Assembly (NCBI GenBank): GCA_030658975.1
Contig: JAUSBL010000065.1
Span: 1-64,000, forward strand
Reading direction: 5' to 3'
Origin: Candidatus Latescibacterota bacterium
GTDB lineage: Bacteria > Krumholzibacteriota > Krumholzibacteriia > LZORAL124-64-63
Length of the DNA: 64,000 bases
The position numbers were made by a program, and so were the translations under genes. The notes beneath the pieces were generated by a model. The model did not search any database. It had not been told where the DNA came from and saw only the letters and a list, made by a program, of their open reading frames with translations. The first letter of the stretch is position 1. The number at the start of each line of letters is the position of its first letter. This document shows positions 40,705 to 51,975 of the stretch, piece by piece.

Positions 40705-41901
40705 ATGAAGACCAGCAAGTACATCGAGTTGGAGGACCGGTACGGGGCGCACAACTACCATCCGCTGGATCTCGTGATCGCGCGGGCCGAAGACATCTGG
40801 GTGGAGGACGTGGAGGGCAAGCGCTACCTGGATTGCCTGGCCGCCTACAGCGCGGTGAACCAGGGCCACTGCCACCCGCGCCTGCTGAAGGTCTTCCGCC
40901 GCCAGGCCGCGCGCGTGACGCTCACGAGCCGCGCCTTCCGCAACGACCAGCTCCCCCACTTCACCCGCGAACTGACCGAACTGACGGGCTTCACGCGCGC
41001 GCTGCCGATGAACACGGGCGCCGAGGCCGTCGAGACGGCGGTCAAGGCCGCCCGCAAGTGGGGCTACAGGGTCAAGGGCATCCCCGCCGACCAGGCCGAG
41101 ATCGTCGTCTGCGCCGACAACTTCCACGGCCGCACCACGACCATCGTCGGCTTCAGCACCGAGCCCCAGTATCGCGACGGGTTCGGGCCCTTCACGCCCG
41201 GCTTCAAGGTCGTTCCCTTCGGCGACGCGGCCGCGCTGGCCGCGGCGATCACGCCCAACACCTGCGCGTTCCTGGTGGAGCCCATCCAGGGCGAGGCCGG
41301 CATCGTGATGCCGCCGCAGGGCTTCCTGAAGAAGGCCGAGGAGATCTGCCGCGCGAACAACGTGCTGCTGATCGTCGACGAGATCCAGAGCGGTCTGGGC
41401 CGCACCGGCCGGATGTTCGCCCACGAGTGGGAGGGCGTGAAGCCCGACGGGATGATCGTCGGCAAGGCGCTCAGCGGCGGTTTCTACCCTGTCAGCGCCT
41501 TCCTGGCCAACGACGAGGTCATGGGCGTCTTCCATCCCGGCGACCACGGCTCGACCTTCGGCGGCAACCCGCTGGGCTGCGCCGTCGCGCGCGAGGCGCT
41601 CAGGGTCATCGTCGAGGAGAAGCTCGTCGAGAACTCGCTCCGGCAGGGCGAGCATTTCATGGCCGAACTGAAGAAGATCGACGCCAAGAGCATCAAGACC
41701 GTGCGCGGCACGGGCCTCTGGATCGGCGTCGTGCTCGACCGGCCCGCGCGGCCCTACTGCGAGGCGCTGATGGCCGAGGGACTGCTCTGCAAGGAGACGC
41801 ACGAGAAGGTCATCCGCATCGCGCCGCCCCTGACGATCACCCGCAAGGACGTCAACTGGGCCGTCAAGCGCATCGCGAAGGTCTTCAGGAAGCTGGGCTG
41901 A
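40705..41901 (+). CDS. rocD: Ornithine--oxo-acid transaminase
   Basis: [76 protein letters not shown]. Confidence 0.92.
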   Translation: MKTSKYIELEDRYGAHNYHPLDLVIARAEDIWVEDVEGKRYLDCLAAYSAVNQGHCHPRLLKVFRRQAARVTLTSRAFRNDQLPHFTRELTELTGFTRALPMNTGAEAVETAVKAARKWGYRVKGIPADQAEIVVCADNFHGRTTTIVGFSTEPQYRDGFGPFTPGFKVVPFGDAAALAAAITPNTCAFLVEPIQGEAGIVMPPQGFLKKAEEICRANNVLLIVDEIQSGLGRTGRMFAHEWEGVKPDGMIVGKALSGGFYPVSAFLANDEVMGVFHPGDHGSTFGGNPLGCAVAREALRVIVEEKLVENSLRQGEHFMAELKKIDAKSIKTVRGTGLWIGVVLDRPARPYCEALMAEGLLCKETHEKVIRIAPPLTITRKDVNWAVKRIAKVFRKLG

Positions 41902-41922
41902 TCACAACCCCGCGCGGAACGC

Positions 41923-41958
41923 AGGAACCCGGACCGGCGGCGGCCCGGGTTCCTTTTT
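41923..41958 (+). terminator. Rho-independent terminator of rocD
   Basis: AGGAACCCGGACC...GGCCCGGGTTCCT followed by TTTT. Confidence 0.75.
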
Positions 41959-41976
41959 CGCGCCGCGCCGGCGTGC

Positions 41977-42303
41977 CTAGCGCGGCTCGGTCGTGCTGAA
42001 CGTGTACGAGTGGACCCGGTTCTGCTCGTCGAAGCGCACGATCAGGTCCTTGGTCTGGGTCTCGCCGAAGAGCTTGTAGCGGTAGCGGCCGTAGGTCCAG
42101 GTCGGCCGGCCGTCCTCGACGCCCGTGCGCCAGGGATCGCCGAACAGCGCCTTCACCTGCTGCTGCGTGGTCTGTCCCATGCGGATCTCGGAAACGCCCG
42201 ACGAGGGAAACTCGTGGCCGACCGTGGCGCAGCCGCCGGCAACAGCGGCGATCGCGGCGAACACGACGGCCAGGCGCAGGATTCGGGTGCGCGGAGTCTT
42301 CAT
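41977..42303 (-). CDS. BamE/SmpA-OmlA-like outer membrane lipoprotein
   Basis: Lipobox-like [30 protein letters not shown]. Confidence 0.75.
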   Translation of the reverse strand: MKTPRTRILRLAVVFAAIAAVAGGCATVGHEFPSSGVSEIRMGQTTQQQVKALFGDPWRTGVEDGRPTWTYGRYRYKLFGETQTKDLIVRFDEQNRVHSYTFSTTEPR

Positions 42304-42803
42304 TCGACGCCCTCCTTGAGCTGCTCGCGGATCTCGACCCGGGTCATGGCGTCGCCCTGACGCACCGCGTCCACGATGTCCTGCCCGCGGACCACCGTGC
42401 CGAAGACCGTGTGGCGGCCATCGAGGTGGGGCTGCGGGCAGTGGGTGATGAAGAACTGGCTGCCGTTGGTGTCGGGGCCGGAGTTGGCCATCGAGAGCAC
42501 CTTGGCCCCGTGGCGCAGCGGGTTGCCGCGGCACTCGTCCCCGAAGCGGTAGCCGGGGCCGCCGCGGCCGGTGCCGGTGGGGTCGCCGCCCTGGATCATG
42601 AAGTCGTCGATGACCCGGTGGAAGACGACGCCGTCGTAGAAGCCTTCACGGGCCAGGAACACGAAGTTGTTGACCGTGCGCGGCGCGTGATCGGCGTGCA
42701 GTTCCACCTCGATCTCGCCGCGCGGGGTGGCGATGACGGCGTGGTAGGTCTTGTCGGTGTCGATGCGCATCTCGGGCGGCGCGGGCCACTGCTTGTCGGA
42801 CAT
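42300..42803 (-). CDS. Cyclophilin-type peptidyl-prolyl isomerase
   Basis: [49 protein letters not shown]. Confidence 0.95.
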   Translation of the reverse strand: MSDKQWPAPPEMRIDTDKTYHAVIATPRGEIEVELHADHAPRTVNNFVFLAREGFYDGVVFHRVIDDFMIQGGDPTGTGRGGPGYRFGDECRGNPLRHGAKVLSMANSGPDTNGSQFFITHCPQPHLDGRHTVFGTVVRGQDIVDAVRQGDAMTRVEIREQLKEGVE

Positions 42804-42837
42804 GGGACCTCCGGTCGGTTGCGATCGTGGCGCGGGT

Positions 42838-43194
42838 TCAGGCCGCGAAGCGGTGTCGGAAGACGAAGAAGACCGCGCCCAGGATGCACAGCGCCGCCCA
42901 CAGGTAGTCCCGGTGCAGCGGCTCCTTCATGTACAGGACCGAGAACGGCACGAAGACCGCCAGGGTGACGACCTCCTGCAGGATCTTGAGCTGCCCCAGG
43001 TTCATCTGCGCGTGGCCGATGCGGTTGGCCGGCACCTGCAGCAGGTACTCGAACAGGGCGATCCCCCAGCTGACCAGCGCGGCGACGAGCCAGTGGCGGT
43101 GCGACAGGTTGCGCAGGTGCGCGTACCAGGCGAAGGTCATGAAGACGTTGCTGCAGACCAGCAGTGCCGTCGTGACGGCGATGGTGCGGGACAT
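42838..43194 (-). CDS. DMT-like small membrane protein (DUF486 type)
   Basis: Four hydrophobic segments; [44 protein letters not shown]. Confidence 0.85.
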   Translation of the reverse strand: MSRTIAVTTALLVCSNVFMTFAWYAHLRNLSHRHWLVAALVSWGIALFEYLLQVPANRIGHAQMNLGQLKILQEVVTLAVFVPFSVLYMKEPLHRDYLWAALCILGAVFFVFRHRFAA

Positions 43195-43364
43195 GGCGCC
43201 GGCGGTTCCTTTCGGGGGCGGTCGTCCGCGCACCATAAGGGCGGGGGCGGGGGGCGTCAAGGCGCTGCGGATTTCCGCGAGCCCGGTCCGGCAGGACGGC
43301 GCCGGGCGGCTGTGGTATGCTGCCTGCCGAGTCGGATTCATCGCCAGTGATCGGGTGATCGTCC

Positions 43365-44771
43365 ATGTTCCGATTCAATCGGCACCACTCGACGGACACG
43401 CGCCCCGCGCACAGGGTGGCCGCCGTCCTGTGGGTGTTCGCGATCCTGATCCTCGCCGCCGGCGCCGCCGTCCTGCTCGACGGCAGCGACTCCCTCCCCG
43501 CCCGCCTCGCGGCGGCCGTCGTTCACCGCGTGCGCCCACCACCGGCGGGGCACGACCTGCCCGGCCAGTGGTCCGTCATGGAGCACGTCGACGACGGCGA
43601 CGACCACGTGCTGAGCCGGGTCCAGCGCGCCGCGGCCCGCAAACTCCTGAGCCTCGGCTACGCCGCGGGCTCCCGGCCACTGCCGGCGCACACCGGTGTG
43701 ACGCAGCACGACCCGGCGCGCAGCGGCCACGAGCTGATGTTCTTCGTCTCCGGCCACGCCCCCGAGGCGCTGCTGATCGCGCGATCGGGCGAGATCCTGC
43801 ACCGCTGGCGCCGCGACTACCGGGACGCGGCCGCCACCGATCCGGACGCCTTCCTGCCCCCCGGCAGGCACAACGCCACGGGCTGCTGGCGGCGCGCGCA
43901 CCTGTTCCCCGACGGCGGCATCCTCGCGATCTTCGAGGGTCACGGACTGGTCAAGCTGGACCGCGACTCGCGCCTGCTCTGGGCCTACCCCGGACACTGC
44001 CACCACGACCTGCACGTGGCCGACGACGGCCGCATCTGGGTGCTGACGCGGGAGGCTGAACTCACGCCGCGCTTCCGCGGCGACGAGCCCGCGTTGCTGG
44101 ACTACTTCACGGTGCTGAGCCCCGAGGGAAAGTTCGAGCGGCGGATCCCGCTGCTCGCCGCCCTGGAGTCGTCGTCCTACGCGTCGCTCCTGGACGCGGC
44201 GCCGGCCGGGGGCGACGTCTTCCACACCAACACCCTGGAACTGCTGGACGGCTCCCTCTCCCACCTCTCCCCGATCTTCGAACGGGGGAACATCCTGACC
44301 TCGATCCGCGAGTTGAACGCCCTGGCGATCCTCGACCCCCGGCGCGAGACGCTCGTCTGGGCCCTGACCGGCCCCTGGGTCAAGCAGCACCAGCCGACCC
44401 TGCTGCCGACGGGGCGCCTCCTGCTCTTCGACAACCTGGGGCGCGGCGGACGCTCGCAGGTGCTGGAAGTGGACCCGCTCACGCAGCAGATCGTCTGGTC
44501 CTACGCGGACGGCCCCGGCCGTCGCCTGTTCTCCGCGACCTGCGGCTCGGCCCAGCGCCTGCCCGGCGGCAACACCCTGATCGTCGAGTCCGACAACGGG
44601 CGCGCGCTGGAAGTGACGCCCGACGGCGCCGTCGTCTGGGAATACCGCAACGAACACCGCGCGGGCGAGCACGGGGAACTGATCGCCGCGATCCTGGACA
44701 TGGTGGCGCTGCCGGCGGATTTTCCGCTGGGATGGCTGGGGGCGGCACCGCTGCCGGAGGGGGGTCCCTGA
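43365..44771 (+). CDS. Arylsulfotransferase (ASST)-like membrane-anchored protein
   Basis: N-terminal TM; DGGILAIFEGHGLVKLDRDSRLLWAYPGHCHHDLHVADDGRIWVL; late GNTLIVESDNGRALEVTPDGAVVWEY beta-propeller repeats. Confidence 0.7.
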   Translation: MFRFNRHHSTDTRPAHRVAAVLWVFAILILAAGAAVLLDGSDSLPARLAAAVVHRVRPPPAGHDLPGQWSVMEHVDDGDDHVLSRVQRAAARKLLSLGYAAGSRPLPAHTGVTQHDPARSGHELMFFVSGHAPEALLIARSGEILHRWRRDYRDAAATDPDAFLPPGRHNATGCWRRAHLFPDGGILAIFEGHGLVKLDRDSRLLWAYPGHCHHDLHVADDGRIWVLTREAELTPRFRGDEPALLDYFTVLSPEGKFERRIPLLAALESSSYASLLDAAPAGGDVFHTNTLELLDGSLSHLSPIFERGNILTSIRELNALAILDPRRETLVWALTGPWVKQHQPTLLPTGRLLLFDNLGRGGRSQVLEVDPLTQQIVWSYADGPGRRLFSATCGSAQRLPGGNTLIVESDNGRALEVTPDGAVVWEYRNEHRAGEHGELIAAILDMVALPADFPLGWLGAAPLPEGGP

Positions 44772-44780
44772 CGACGTCCA

Positions 44781-45143
44781 TCAGCCCTTGAGCCAGGCGA
44801 GGGCCTCGTGCGGATCGGTGAACAGCTTGACCAGGTTGCCGGCGTTGAGCGACGCCGTCTCGAGGAAATCGAAATCCTCCGTGATCCCGCCGACGACCAG
44901 CGCCCGCTTCACGCCGCCCGGCACGCCGACGTCCTTCACCGCCCTGGGGATCGTGTAGATCTCGAGCGTGGAGCGCGTGATGTTGCCGTCCCGCAGGTCG
45001 ATCAGGAAGAGGGGACAATCGTGCTTCAGGACGAGCTGCGTCAGGTCGGACGCCACCCTGCGGGCGCCGGCGGCGTCCAGTTCGCCGTGTAGGCGACCCA
45101 CGATCACGCCCAGGCCCTCATCGTACTCCAGTTCGTATTCCAT
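44781..45143 (-). CDS. STAS/SpoIIAA-like small protein
   Basis: 121 aa, MEYELEYDEGLGVIVGRLHGELDAAGARRVASDLTQLVLKHDCPLFLIDLRDG. Confidence 0.6.
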   Translation of the reverse strand: MEYELEYDEGLGVIVGRLHGELDAAGARRVASDLTQLVLKHDCPLFLIDLRDGNITRSTLEIYTIPRAVKDVGVPGGVKRALVVGGITEDFDFLETASLNAGNLVKLFTDPHEALAWLKG

Positions 45144-45193
45144 GTTCGCCTCCTGCGACGGATTCCCACCGTCCGATGCCGCCGGTACGGCGT

Positions 45194-45691
45194 TCAGGGC
45201 CGGCGGGAACCGGGCGCCTTTTCCGGCACGATCCTGCCGCCGCGCACCGTCGCGCCCAGGACGATGCCCGCGCTGATGAGCACCAGGTTCTTGATGATGT
45301 ACTGGCCCTCGAGCGTGGGGGCGTAGGGGAAGCGCGTGAACGTCTCGCCCGGGAAGAGGAACAGCGGGGTCATGGCGCCGAGCATCTGCAGGAACAGCAG
45401 CAGCAGCGTCGCGCGCAGATAGGCGCCGGAGAGCAGGCCCGCGCCGATGAGGGCCTCCCAGGCGGCGAGCAGGACGATGGCGGTCCCGTGCGAAAGCAGG
45501 CCGAAGGTCAGCACATCGATGGTCCGCACCGCGAGGTCCTGGGCGGGGCTGAGGCCCGGAAAGAATTTGAGCCCGCCGAACCACAGGAACACGATCCCGA
45601 CGCTCATCCGCAGCAGGAGCATGCCGTGCCTGGCCATCAGGGCCGTGATGCGAACGTCCGCCTGGTCGAACCTCGCCCGGAGCTTCTTCAT
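45194..45691 (-). CDS. DoxX/DUF417-like membrane protein
   Basis: LLRMSVGIVFLWFGGLKFFPGLSPAQDLAVRTID; four TM segments. Confidence 0.75.
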   Translation of the reverse strand: MKKLRARFDQADVRITALMARHGMLLLRMSVGIVFLWFGGLKFFPGLSPAQDLAVRTIDVLTFGLLSHGTAIVLLAAWEALIGAGLLSGAYLRATLLLLFLQMLGAMTPLFLFPGETFTRFPYAPTLEGQYIIKNLVLISAGIVLGATVRGGRIVPEKAPGSRRP

Positions 45692-45865
45692 GCCATTTCC
45701 CCTCTCGCGAACGGGCCGGCCGGAACGACGGGACCGGCTCCGGATGCCAATCTAGTCGCATTGGCCGCCGGGCGGCCAGGGGGGATGCTGTTCCTGGCAC
45801 ACCGCCGGCCGATGTGCTTACTTGTGGCCTCGCCCGCCCTCATCCCGAACCGATCGCGAGCCGCG

Positions 45866-47302
45866 ATGTCGTCGTTCCTGGCCCGCCTGCGCGCCTCGGG
45901 GCTCCGCGAGCCCGGCGCCGCCAACCCCATCCTGGAGGGGCCGGTCGACCGGACCCTGCTGGGGTTGAGCGTGCCGATGATCATGGCCATGGTCCTGGTC
46001 ACGGCCTTCGGGCTGGTGGACATGCTCTACCTGGGGCGCTACTCGCGCGAGGCGATGGCGGCGGTGTCGCTGTCGTTCCCGATCGCCTACCTGATCCACT
46101 CGGTCGCCGGCGCGCTCGGCCAGGGGGCGACCTCGCTGGTCTCGCGGCTGGTCGGCGGCGGCGACGAACGGCAACTGCGCAACTTCCTCTGGCACGCCCT
46201 GATCGTGATCGGGATCTTCACGGCGATCATCACGCCGCTGGGCCTGCTGCTGGCGCCCGCCGCGCTGCGGCGCATGGGCGCCGAACCCGGCGTCACCGAG
46301 GGCGCGATCCTCTACACGCAGGTGGCGTTCGCCACGTCGGCGTTCTCGCTGCTGCCGATGGTGCTCAACTCCCTGTTCCGCGGCGAGGGCGACACGATCT
46401 ACCCGTTCAAGGTCATGGCCGTGGCGCTGGCGCTGAACGTCGTGCTGGACCCGCTGTTCATCTTCGGGCCGGGCCCGTTCCCCGAGCTGGGCGTGGCCGG
46501 CGCGGCGGTGACCACGGCCGTCAGCTTCCTGTTCGCCGCGCTGATGGTGCTGCGCGAACTGCGCAACCCCCGCCGCCGCGTGCGCTACGACCGCGCCGCG
46601 TGGTCGTGGAGCCCCGCCCTGCTGCGCGGCTGGGCCAACGTGTCGGCGCCCGCTTTCGTGGCCAACCTGTCGATGCCGCTGTCGGCCTACGTGATCACCG
46701 ACATGCTCACCGGCTACGGCACCGACGCCATCGCCGCCTTCGGCGCCGGCACGCGCCTGCTGAGCTTCGTGTTCCTGCCGACGCTCGGCATCTCGATGAG
46801 CATGATGATCATGGTCGGCCAGAACCACGGCGCCGGCCGTCGCGACCGGGTCCGCGAAACGACGCTGCTGACGCTGCGCTACGCGCTGATCCTCATGGGC
46901 GTCCTGTCGCTGCCCGTGATCCTGTTCCCGTCCTGGGCCCTGCGGATCTTCACGGACGAGCCGACGGTCATCGCCGCCGGCGTCGGGCTGGTCCGCTGGG
47001 TGACCCTCGCGCGGCCGATGCTCAGCATCGTGAACATCACGGCCTTCTGGTTCCACGCCCAGGGCAACGGGCTGATGGGCATGCTGCCGAACTTCGGCAT
47101 GCGCGTGCTGCTGGAGCCCGCCGGCGTCTGGGTGGGCCTGAAGCTGGGCGGCCTGCAGGGTGGCTGGCTGGGCATGGCCGGCGCCGACCTGGTGGGCGGC
47201 GCCCTCTGCCTGGCCCTGCTGTTCTGGCGCCTGGGCGCCTACATGCGCGACGCGCCCGCGACGGTTCCGAAGGCCGCGGCGTCCGGCGCGCCGTCCCGCT
47301 GA
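45866..47302 (+). CDS. MATE family efflux transporter
   Basis: PILEGPVDRTLLGLSVPMIMAMVLVTAFGLVDMLYLGRYSREAMAAVSLSFP; about 12 TM segments. Confidence 0.9.
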   Translation: MSSFLARLRASGLREPGAANPILEGPVDRTLLGLSVPMIMAMVLVTAFGLVDMLYLGRYSREAMAAVSLSFPIAYLIHSVAGALGQGATSLVSRLVGGGDERQLRNFLWHALIVIGIFTAIITPLGLLLAPAALRRMGAEPGVTEGAILYTQVAFATSAFSLLPMVLNSLFRGEGDTIYPFKVMAVALALNVVLDPLFIFGPGPFPELGVAGAAVTTAVSFLFAALMVLRELRNPRRRVRYDRAAWSWSPALLRGWANVSAPAFVANLSMPLSAYVITDMLTGYGTDAIAAFGAGTRLLSFVFLPTLGISMSMMIMVGQNHGAGRRDRVRETTLLTLRYALILMGVLSLPVILFPSWALRIFTDEPTVIAAGVGLVRWVTLARPMLSIVNITAFWFHAQGNGLMGMLPNFGMRVLLEPAGVWVGLKLGGLQGGWLGMAGADLVGGALCLALLFWRLGAYMRDAPATVPKAAASGAPSR

Positions 47303-47405
47303 TTTCCGCCTCCCCGCCCGCTGCGGCGTTGACGCTCCGGGACCCTCCCGCTACGATCCCCGTCCGTACCCGTCGCGTTCCGCTACCGCGCAGGAGGTGC
47401 CGCGC

Positions 47406-49070
47406 ATGTCCATGCTCTTCCTGGTCCTGGCCTGGGGCACGATCATCGGCTTCACCTGGTTCGCCTTCTCGCGCATCCTGAGGCTGGGCAAGCGGGCGGA
47501 CTTCGCGGCCGCCGCCGGCGGCGGGCGGGCGCAGTGGGGCACGCGCATCGGCCTGATCCTGGCCATGGCGGGCAACGCCATCGGGCTGGGCAACTTCCTG
47601 CGCTTCCCGCGCCAGGCGGCCGACAACGGCGGCGGCGCCTTCATGATCCCCTACTTCATCGCCCTGCTGCTGCTGGGCATCCCCCTGATGTGGGTCGAGT
47701 GGACGACGGGCCGCTACGGCGGCGCCCGCGGCCACGGCTCCACGCCGGGGATGTTCCACCTGATGTGGAAGCACCCCCTGGCGAAGTACCTCGGCGCGTT
47801 CGGGATCTTCCTGCCCTTCACCATCGGCATCTACTACTGCTTCATCGAATCGTGGACCCTGGCCTTCAGCTGGTTCTCCGGCAGCGGCGCCTACTGGGGC
47901 AACACCTCGCGCGAGGCGATGAGCGCGTTCCTGCAGGGCTACCAGGGCGTCGCGCCCAACCAGTTCTTCGCCTCGGTCCTGCCCGCGGTCGCCTTCCTGA
48001 CCCTGACCCTGTTCTTCAACTGGTTCTTCCTGGCGCGCGGGATCTCCCGCGGCATCGAGGTGCTGGCGAAGTACGGCCTGCCGGTGCTGTTCGTGTTCGC
48101 GATCGTGCTGGCGGTGCGCGTGCTGACCATGGGCGCGCCGGACCCGTCCTTCCCGGAGCGCAACGTGGCCGAGGGGCTGGCCTTCGTCTGGCAGCCGGAT
48201 TTCGCCCTGCTCGGGCGGGCCTCGGTCTGGCTGGCGGCGGCCGGCCAGATCTTCTTCACGCTGAGCCTGGGCCAGGGAATGATCAACTGCTACGCCTCGT
48301 ACGTGCGCGAGCAGGACGACATCACCCTGAACGGCCTGGCCACCACGATGACCAACGAGTTCGCCGAGGTGATCCTCGGCGGCACCATCGCGATCCCGGC
48401 GGCGGTCGCCTTCTTCGGCATCGCCGAGACGCAGCAGATCGCGGCGGCCGGCTCCTTCGACCTCGGCTTCGTCGCCATGCCCGTCATCTTCCAGCAGCTG
48501 CCGCTGGGCCAGCTGCTGGGCGCGATGTGGTTCCTGCTGCTGTTCATCGCCGGCATCACCTCGTCGGTGGCGCTGCTGTCGCCGGCGGTCGCCTTCATTG
48601 AGGACGAGTTCAAATGGTCGCGCGTGAAGTCCGTCAACGCGGTCTTCGCCGTGCTGCTGACGGGTACGATCGGTGTGGTGGCGTTCTTCCGCCACGGCTT
48701 CATGGACGAGATGGATTTCTGGGCCGGCACCTTCGGCCTGGTCGTATTCGGGATCATCGAGGTGATCATCTTCGGCTGGGTGTTCGGGGTCGAGCGCGGC
48801 TGGCAGGAGATGCACAAGGGCGCGCAGCTGAAGGTCCCGGGCTTCTTCAAGTTCGTGATCAAGTACGTCACGCCGCTCTACATGCTGGCCATCCTGGGCG
48901 TCTGGACGTACCAGGACGCCGTGCCCAAGCTGCTCATGCACGATGAGGCGGAGGCGGACATCCCCTACCTGTGGGGTGCGCGCGCGCTCATGCTCGCGAT
49001 CGTCGGGCTGAACCTCTGGCTGATCGCCAAGGCGTGGCGGCGGCGCGACCACGGCCCGGCCGTCCGGTAG
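47406..49070 (+). CDS. Neurotransmitter:sodium symporter (SNF) family transporter
   Basis: RIGLILAMAGNAIGLGNFLRFPRQAADNGGGAFMIPYFIALLLLGIPLMWVEWTTGR. Confidence 0.92.
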   Translation: MSMLFLVLAWGTIIGFTWFAFSRILRLGKRADFAAAAGGGRAQWGTRIGLILAMAGNAIGLGNFLRFPRQAADNGGGAFMIPYFIALLLLGIPLMWVEWTTGRYGGARGHGSTPGMFHLMWKHPLAKYLGAFGIFLPFTIGIYYCFIESWTLAFSWFSGSGAYWGNTSREAMSAFLQGYQGVAPNQFFASVLPAVAFLTLTLFFNWFFLARGISRGIEVLAKYGLPVLFVFAIVLAVRVLTMGAPDPSFPERNVAEGLAFVWQPDFALLGRASVWLAAAGQIFFTLSLGQGMINCYASYVREQDDITLNGLATTMTNEFAEVILGGTIAIPAAVAFFGIAETQQIAAAGSFDLGFVAMPVIFQQLPLGQLLGAMWFLLLFIAGITSSVALLSPAVAFIEDEFKWSRVKSVNAVFAVLLTGTIGVVAFFRHGFMDEMDFWAGTFGLVVFGIIEVIIFGWVFGVERGWQEMHKGAQLKVPGFFKFVIKYVTPLYMLAILGVWTYQDAVPKLLMHDEAEADIPYLWGARALMLAIVGLNLWLIAKAWRRRDHGPAVR

Positions 49071-49079
49071 CCGCCGGGT

Positions 49080-50597
49080 TCACCGGCGGGCGCGGGTGCG
49101 GGCCTGCTGCAGCAGGGGCGGGATGTCGGGATTGTCGGGCGCGAGTTCCAGGGCGCGGGCGAAGTCGTCCGCGGCCTCGCTCCAGCGCCGGGCCTGATAG
49201 CGGTGCAGCCCGCGGTTGTACCAGGCGGCCGCCAGACCCGGGTCCAGGGCCAGGGCGCGGTCCAGCGCCTGCTCGCCCTGGGCCGCGCGGCCGGTCATCA
49301 TCAGGGTGTAGCCAAGGTCGCTCCAGATCTCCGCCCGATCGGGCGTCGCCGACAGCGCCTCGCGCAACCACTCCTCCGCGCCCTCGACCCTGCCGGTGCG
49401 GTTCAGCAGCTTCCCGTACCGGGCCGCCAGATCCGCTCCCGGCTCGCCCCGCTCCCGCCGCGCGTCCAGGACGCGTCTGAGATCCTCCAGCGCGAGCTCG
49501 TCGGCGCCGATCTGCGCGTACAGCAGGCCCCGCCCCGCGCGGCACTGCTCCTGGTGATCGTCGAGGCGGATGCAGACCCCGAGCGCGTCCACGGCGCGGT
49601 CGGCCCAGGCGATCCGGGCTGCGGGGGAGGCCGCCGCCGCGAAGCTGTCGGTCGCCGCCAGGGCCCAGCCGTAGGGCGAGCCGGTCGCCAGGAGGCGGCC
49701 GAACGCGATCCAGACCGGAAGCCGCGCAGGCTTCGCGCGTCCCTCGTCGGCCAGGACGTCGGCGGGGCCGGGACACGTGCCCGGCCCGAGCCCGAGCGCG
49801 TCGTAGCTGTAGGTGAAGTAGCGGCGGGCCTCCACCGGGTCGCCGACGCGCTCGCAGACCATGGCCAGATCGCGGTGGAAGCGGGCGGACCAGGGGCCCT
49901 CGGGCCGCGTGTCCCGCAGCCAGTGGTAGGCGTTCGCGACGTCGCCGCGGGCCAGTTCGGCGACGCCGCGGATCCAGCGCCACTCGAAACGGAAGTACTC
50001 CTTGGTCTCGATGTCGCGCGAGATGTTGTAGGCGCCCCGCAGGTCCCCGTGCGCGGCCCGGCACAGGCCCTGCAGCATGCGGACCTCGCGCTCGGCGGGC
50101 GAGATGCGGGCCGCGCTGTCGGCCCAGGCGTGGGCCAGCGTCCAGCGGCCGCGATCGCGGTGCAGCCAGCCGCGCGCCAGGGCCAGCCGCAGTCGCGCCG
50201 CGCGCCGCGCCGCGACCGGCAGCTCCGGGATCGCCGGCTCGACCGCGTCGAGGGTCGCCAGGGCCCGCTGCGTGTCGCCGACCCGGCCGGCGGCCTCGGC
50301 CAGGGCGAACCCGTGGTCCGGGACGTCGGGGGCGAGCGCGAACGCCGTCACCAGGGCGCGCAGCCGCTCGGCGTCGTCGCGGGTCGTCGCGGCGAGCTGC
50401 CGCCACGGCAGCGCCTGCGCGCGGCGCCGCTCGCGGGCGGCGGGCGACAGGGCCCGGACGTCTTCGATGCCGAGTGAATCGGCGGGCGCCTCGCAGCGCC
50501 AGGCGTCGGCGTAGCGCAGGGGCGGCGCCGGCGCGTGCCCGCACCCGGCGACCAGACCCGCCGCCAGCGCCGCCGTGATGTGCCAACCGAACCGCAT
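49080..50597 (-). CDS. TPR-repeat lipoprotein
   Basis: Lipobox VAGCGH; C-terminal TPR units AEIWSDLGYTLMMTGRAAQGEQALDRALALDPGLAAAWYNRGLHRYQARRW. Confidence 0.8.
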   Translation of the reverse strand: MRFGWHITAALAAGLVAGCGHAPAPPLRYADAWRCEAPADSLGIEDVRALSPAARERRRAQALPWRQLAATTRDDAERLRALVTAFALAPDVPDHGFALAEAAGRVGDTQRALATLDAVEPAIPELPVAARRAARLRLALARGWLHRDRGRWTLAHAWADSAARISPAEREVRMLQGLCRAAHGDLRGAYNISRDIETKEYFRFEWRWIRGVAELARGDVANAYHWLRDTRPEGPWSARFHRDLAMVCERVGDPVEARRYFTYSYDALGLGPGTCPGPADVLADEGRAKPARLPVWIAFGRLLATGSPYGWALAATDSFAAAASPAARIAWADRAVDALGVCIRLDDHQEQCRAGRGLLYAQIGADELALEDLRRVLDARRERGEPGADLAARYGKLLNRTGRVEGAEEWLREALSATPDRAEIWSDLGYTLMMTGRAAQGEQALDRALALDPGLAAAWYNRGLHRYQARRWSEAADDFARALELAPDNPDIPPLLQQARTRARR

Positions 50598-50823
50598 GAC
50601 CTCTCCCGCCGTGCCGGACCCGTTCCCGACCCGGCCCCATTCCAGCCCAATCCGCCGGCGAAAGCAAGGACACAGCCTCGAACGGAGTCCCTACGGGGCC
50701 GGCGGGACGAAGTTCACCGTTCCGGTCGCGGCTCCTTGACATCCGCGCCGGCAGCCGGATAAGTTGCGCGCGGGGACCATGGAAGGCACCCCGGCAACAC
50801 ACCCCCGACGCGCGAGGACCGCC

Positions 50824-51951
50824 ATGCCACGGATGGACGCCCGGATCGCCGCCCTGCTGACCGTCACGTTCCTGCTTCCCGCCGCCGCCGCCGCCCTGTC
50901 CGGCGCCTACTCGTCCGCCATCGTCATGGAGGAACGCAGCGGCGAGATCCTGTTCGCCGAGAACGAGCACGCCCGCCTCGCCCCGGCGTCGATGGTCAAG
51001 ATGATGACCGAGCTGGTGGTGCTCGAGCACGCCGCGCGCGGCGAGCTGACACTCGACGACATGGTGACGGTGTCCGCGCGGGCCAGCCGCATCGGCGGCT
51101 CGCAGGTCTACCTCAAGCAGGGCGAGGTCTTCACGGTCCGCGACCTGCTGATGGCCCTGGCGGTCCACTCGGGCAACGACGCCGGCGTGGCCCTCGCCGA
51201 ACACGTCGCCGGCACCGACGACGCCTTTGTCGTGCTGATGAACGAGCGGGCGCGCGAACTGGGAATGCGCGACACCGTCTTCCACAGCGTGCACGGGCTG
51301 CCCCCGGCCCGCGGCCAGTCGAGCGACCTCTCCTCGGCCTACGACATGGCCGTGCTGGGGCGCGAGATCTGCCGTCACCCGGAATCGCTGGCCTGGGCCG
51401 TGATGGACCAGGTGCCCTTCCGCAACGGCCAGTTCCTGCTGCGCAACCCGAATCCCCTGGTCGGCAAGCTGCGCGGCCTGGAGGGCATCAAGACGGGCTA
51501 CACCGTCGAGGCCGGCTTCTGCCTCACCGCGGCCGCCACCCAGAAGGGCGTGCGGCTGATCTCCGTGGTCATGGGCGCCAAGACCAACGCCGCCCGAGGC
51601 AGCGAGACCACCCGCCTGCTGGCCCGCGGCTTCACGGAGTATTCGCCGGTGAAACTGGTGCCGGCTGCGGGCGACTCCTGCCCCCGCCTGCTGACGGTCA
51701 AGGGCGGCAAGCTCAAGACCGCCGGGCTGGTCTTCACCCAGCCCCTGGAGGTCGGCGTCCGCAAGGCCCGGGCCGGCGACGTGACCCTGCGCTACGAGCT
51801 GCCCGACCGCATCGAGGCGCCGGCGGCCGCCGGCACCGTGATCGGCAAGGCCGTCGCCGAACTGGACGGCAAGCCGCTGGGCGAGGTGCCCATCGCCCTG
51901 TCCGCCGCCGTGGTCAAGGGGAGCTTCTGGGACCGGGTTTTCCGGCGCTGA
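50824..51951 (+). CDS. D-alanyl-D-alanine carboxypeptidase (PBP5/DacA type)
   Basis: ASMVKMMTELVVLEH (SxxK), HSGNDAGVALAEH (SxN), GIKTGYTVEAGFCL (KTG). Confidence 0.95.
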   Translation: MPRMDARIAALLTVTFLLPAAAAALSGAYSSAIVMEERSGEILFAENEHARLAPASMVKMMTELVVLEHAARGELTLDDMVTVSARASRIGGSQVYLKQGEVFTVRDLLMALAVHSGNDAGVALAEHVAGTDDAFVVLMNERARELGMRDTVFHSVHGLPPARGQSSDLSSAYDMAVLGREICRHPESLAWAVMDQVPFRNGQFLLRNPNPLVGKLRGLEGIKTGYTVEAGFCLTAAATQKGVRLISVVMGAKTNAARGSETTRLLARGFTEYSPVKLVPAAGDSCPRLLTVKGGKLKTAGLVFTQPLEVGVRKARAGDVTLRYELPDRIEAPAAAGTVIGKAVAELDGKPLGEVPIALSAAVVKGSFWDRVFRR

Positions 51952-51975
51952 TCCCGGCCGGATCGAGACTTCTGC

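Noticed and set aside
45176-45865. Upstream extension of the MATE transporter ORF
   Set aside because: Region is antisense to the DoxX-like gene; MATE homology begins at the ATG at 45866.
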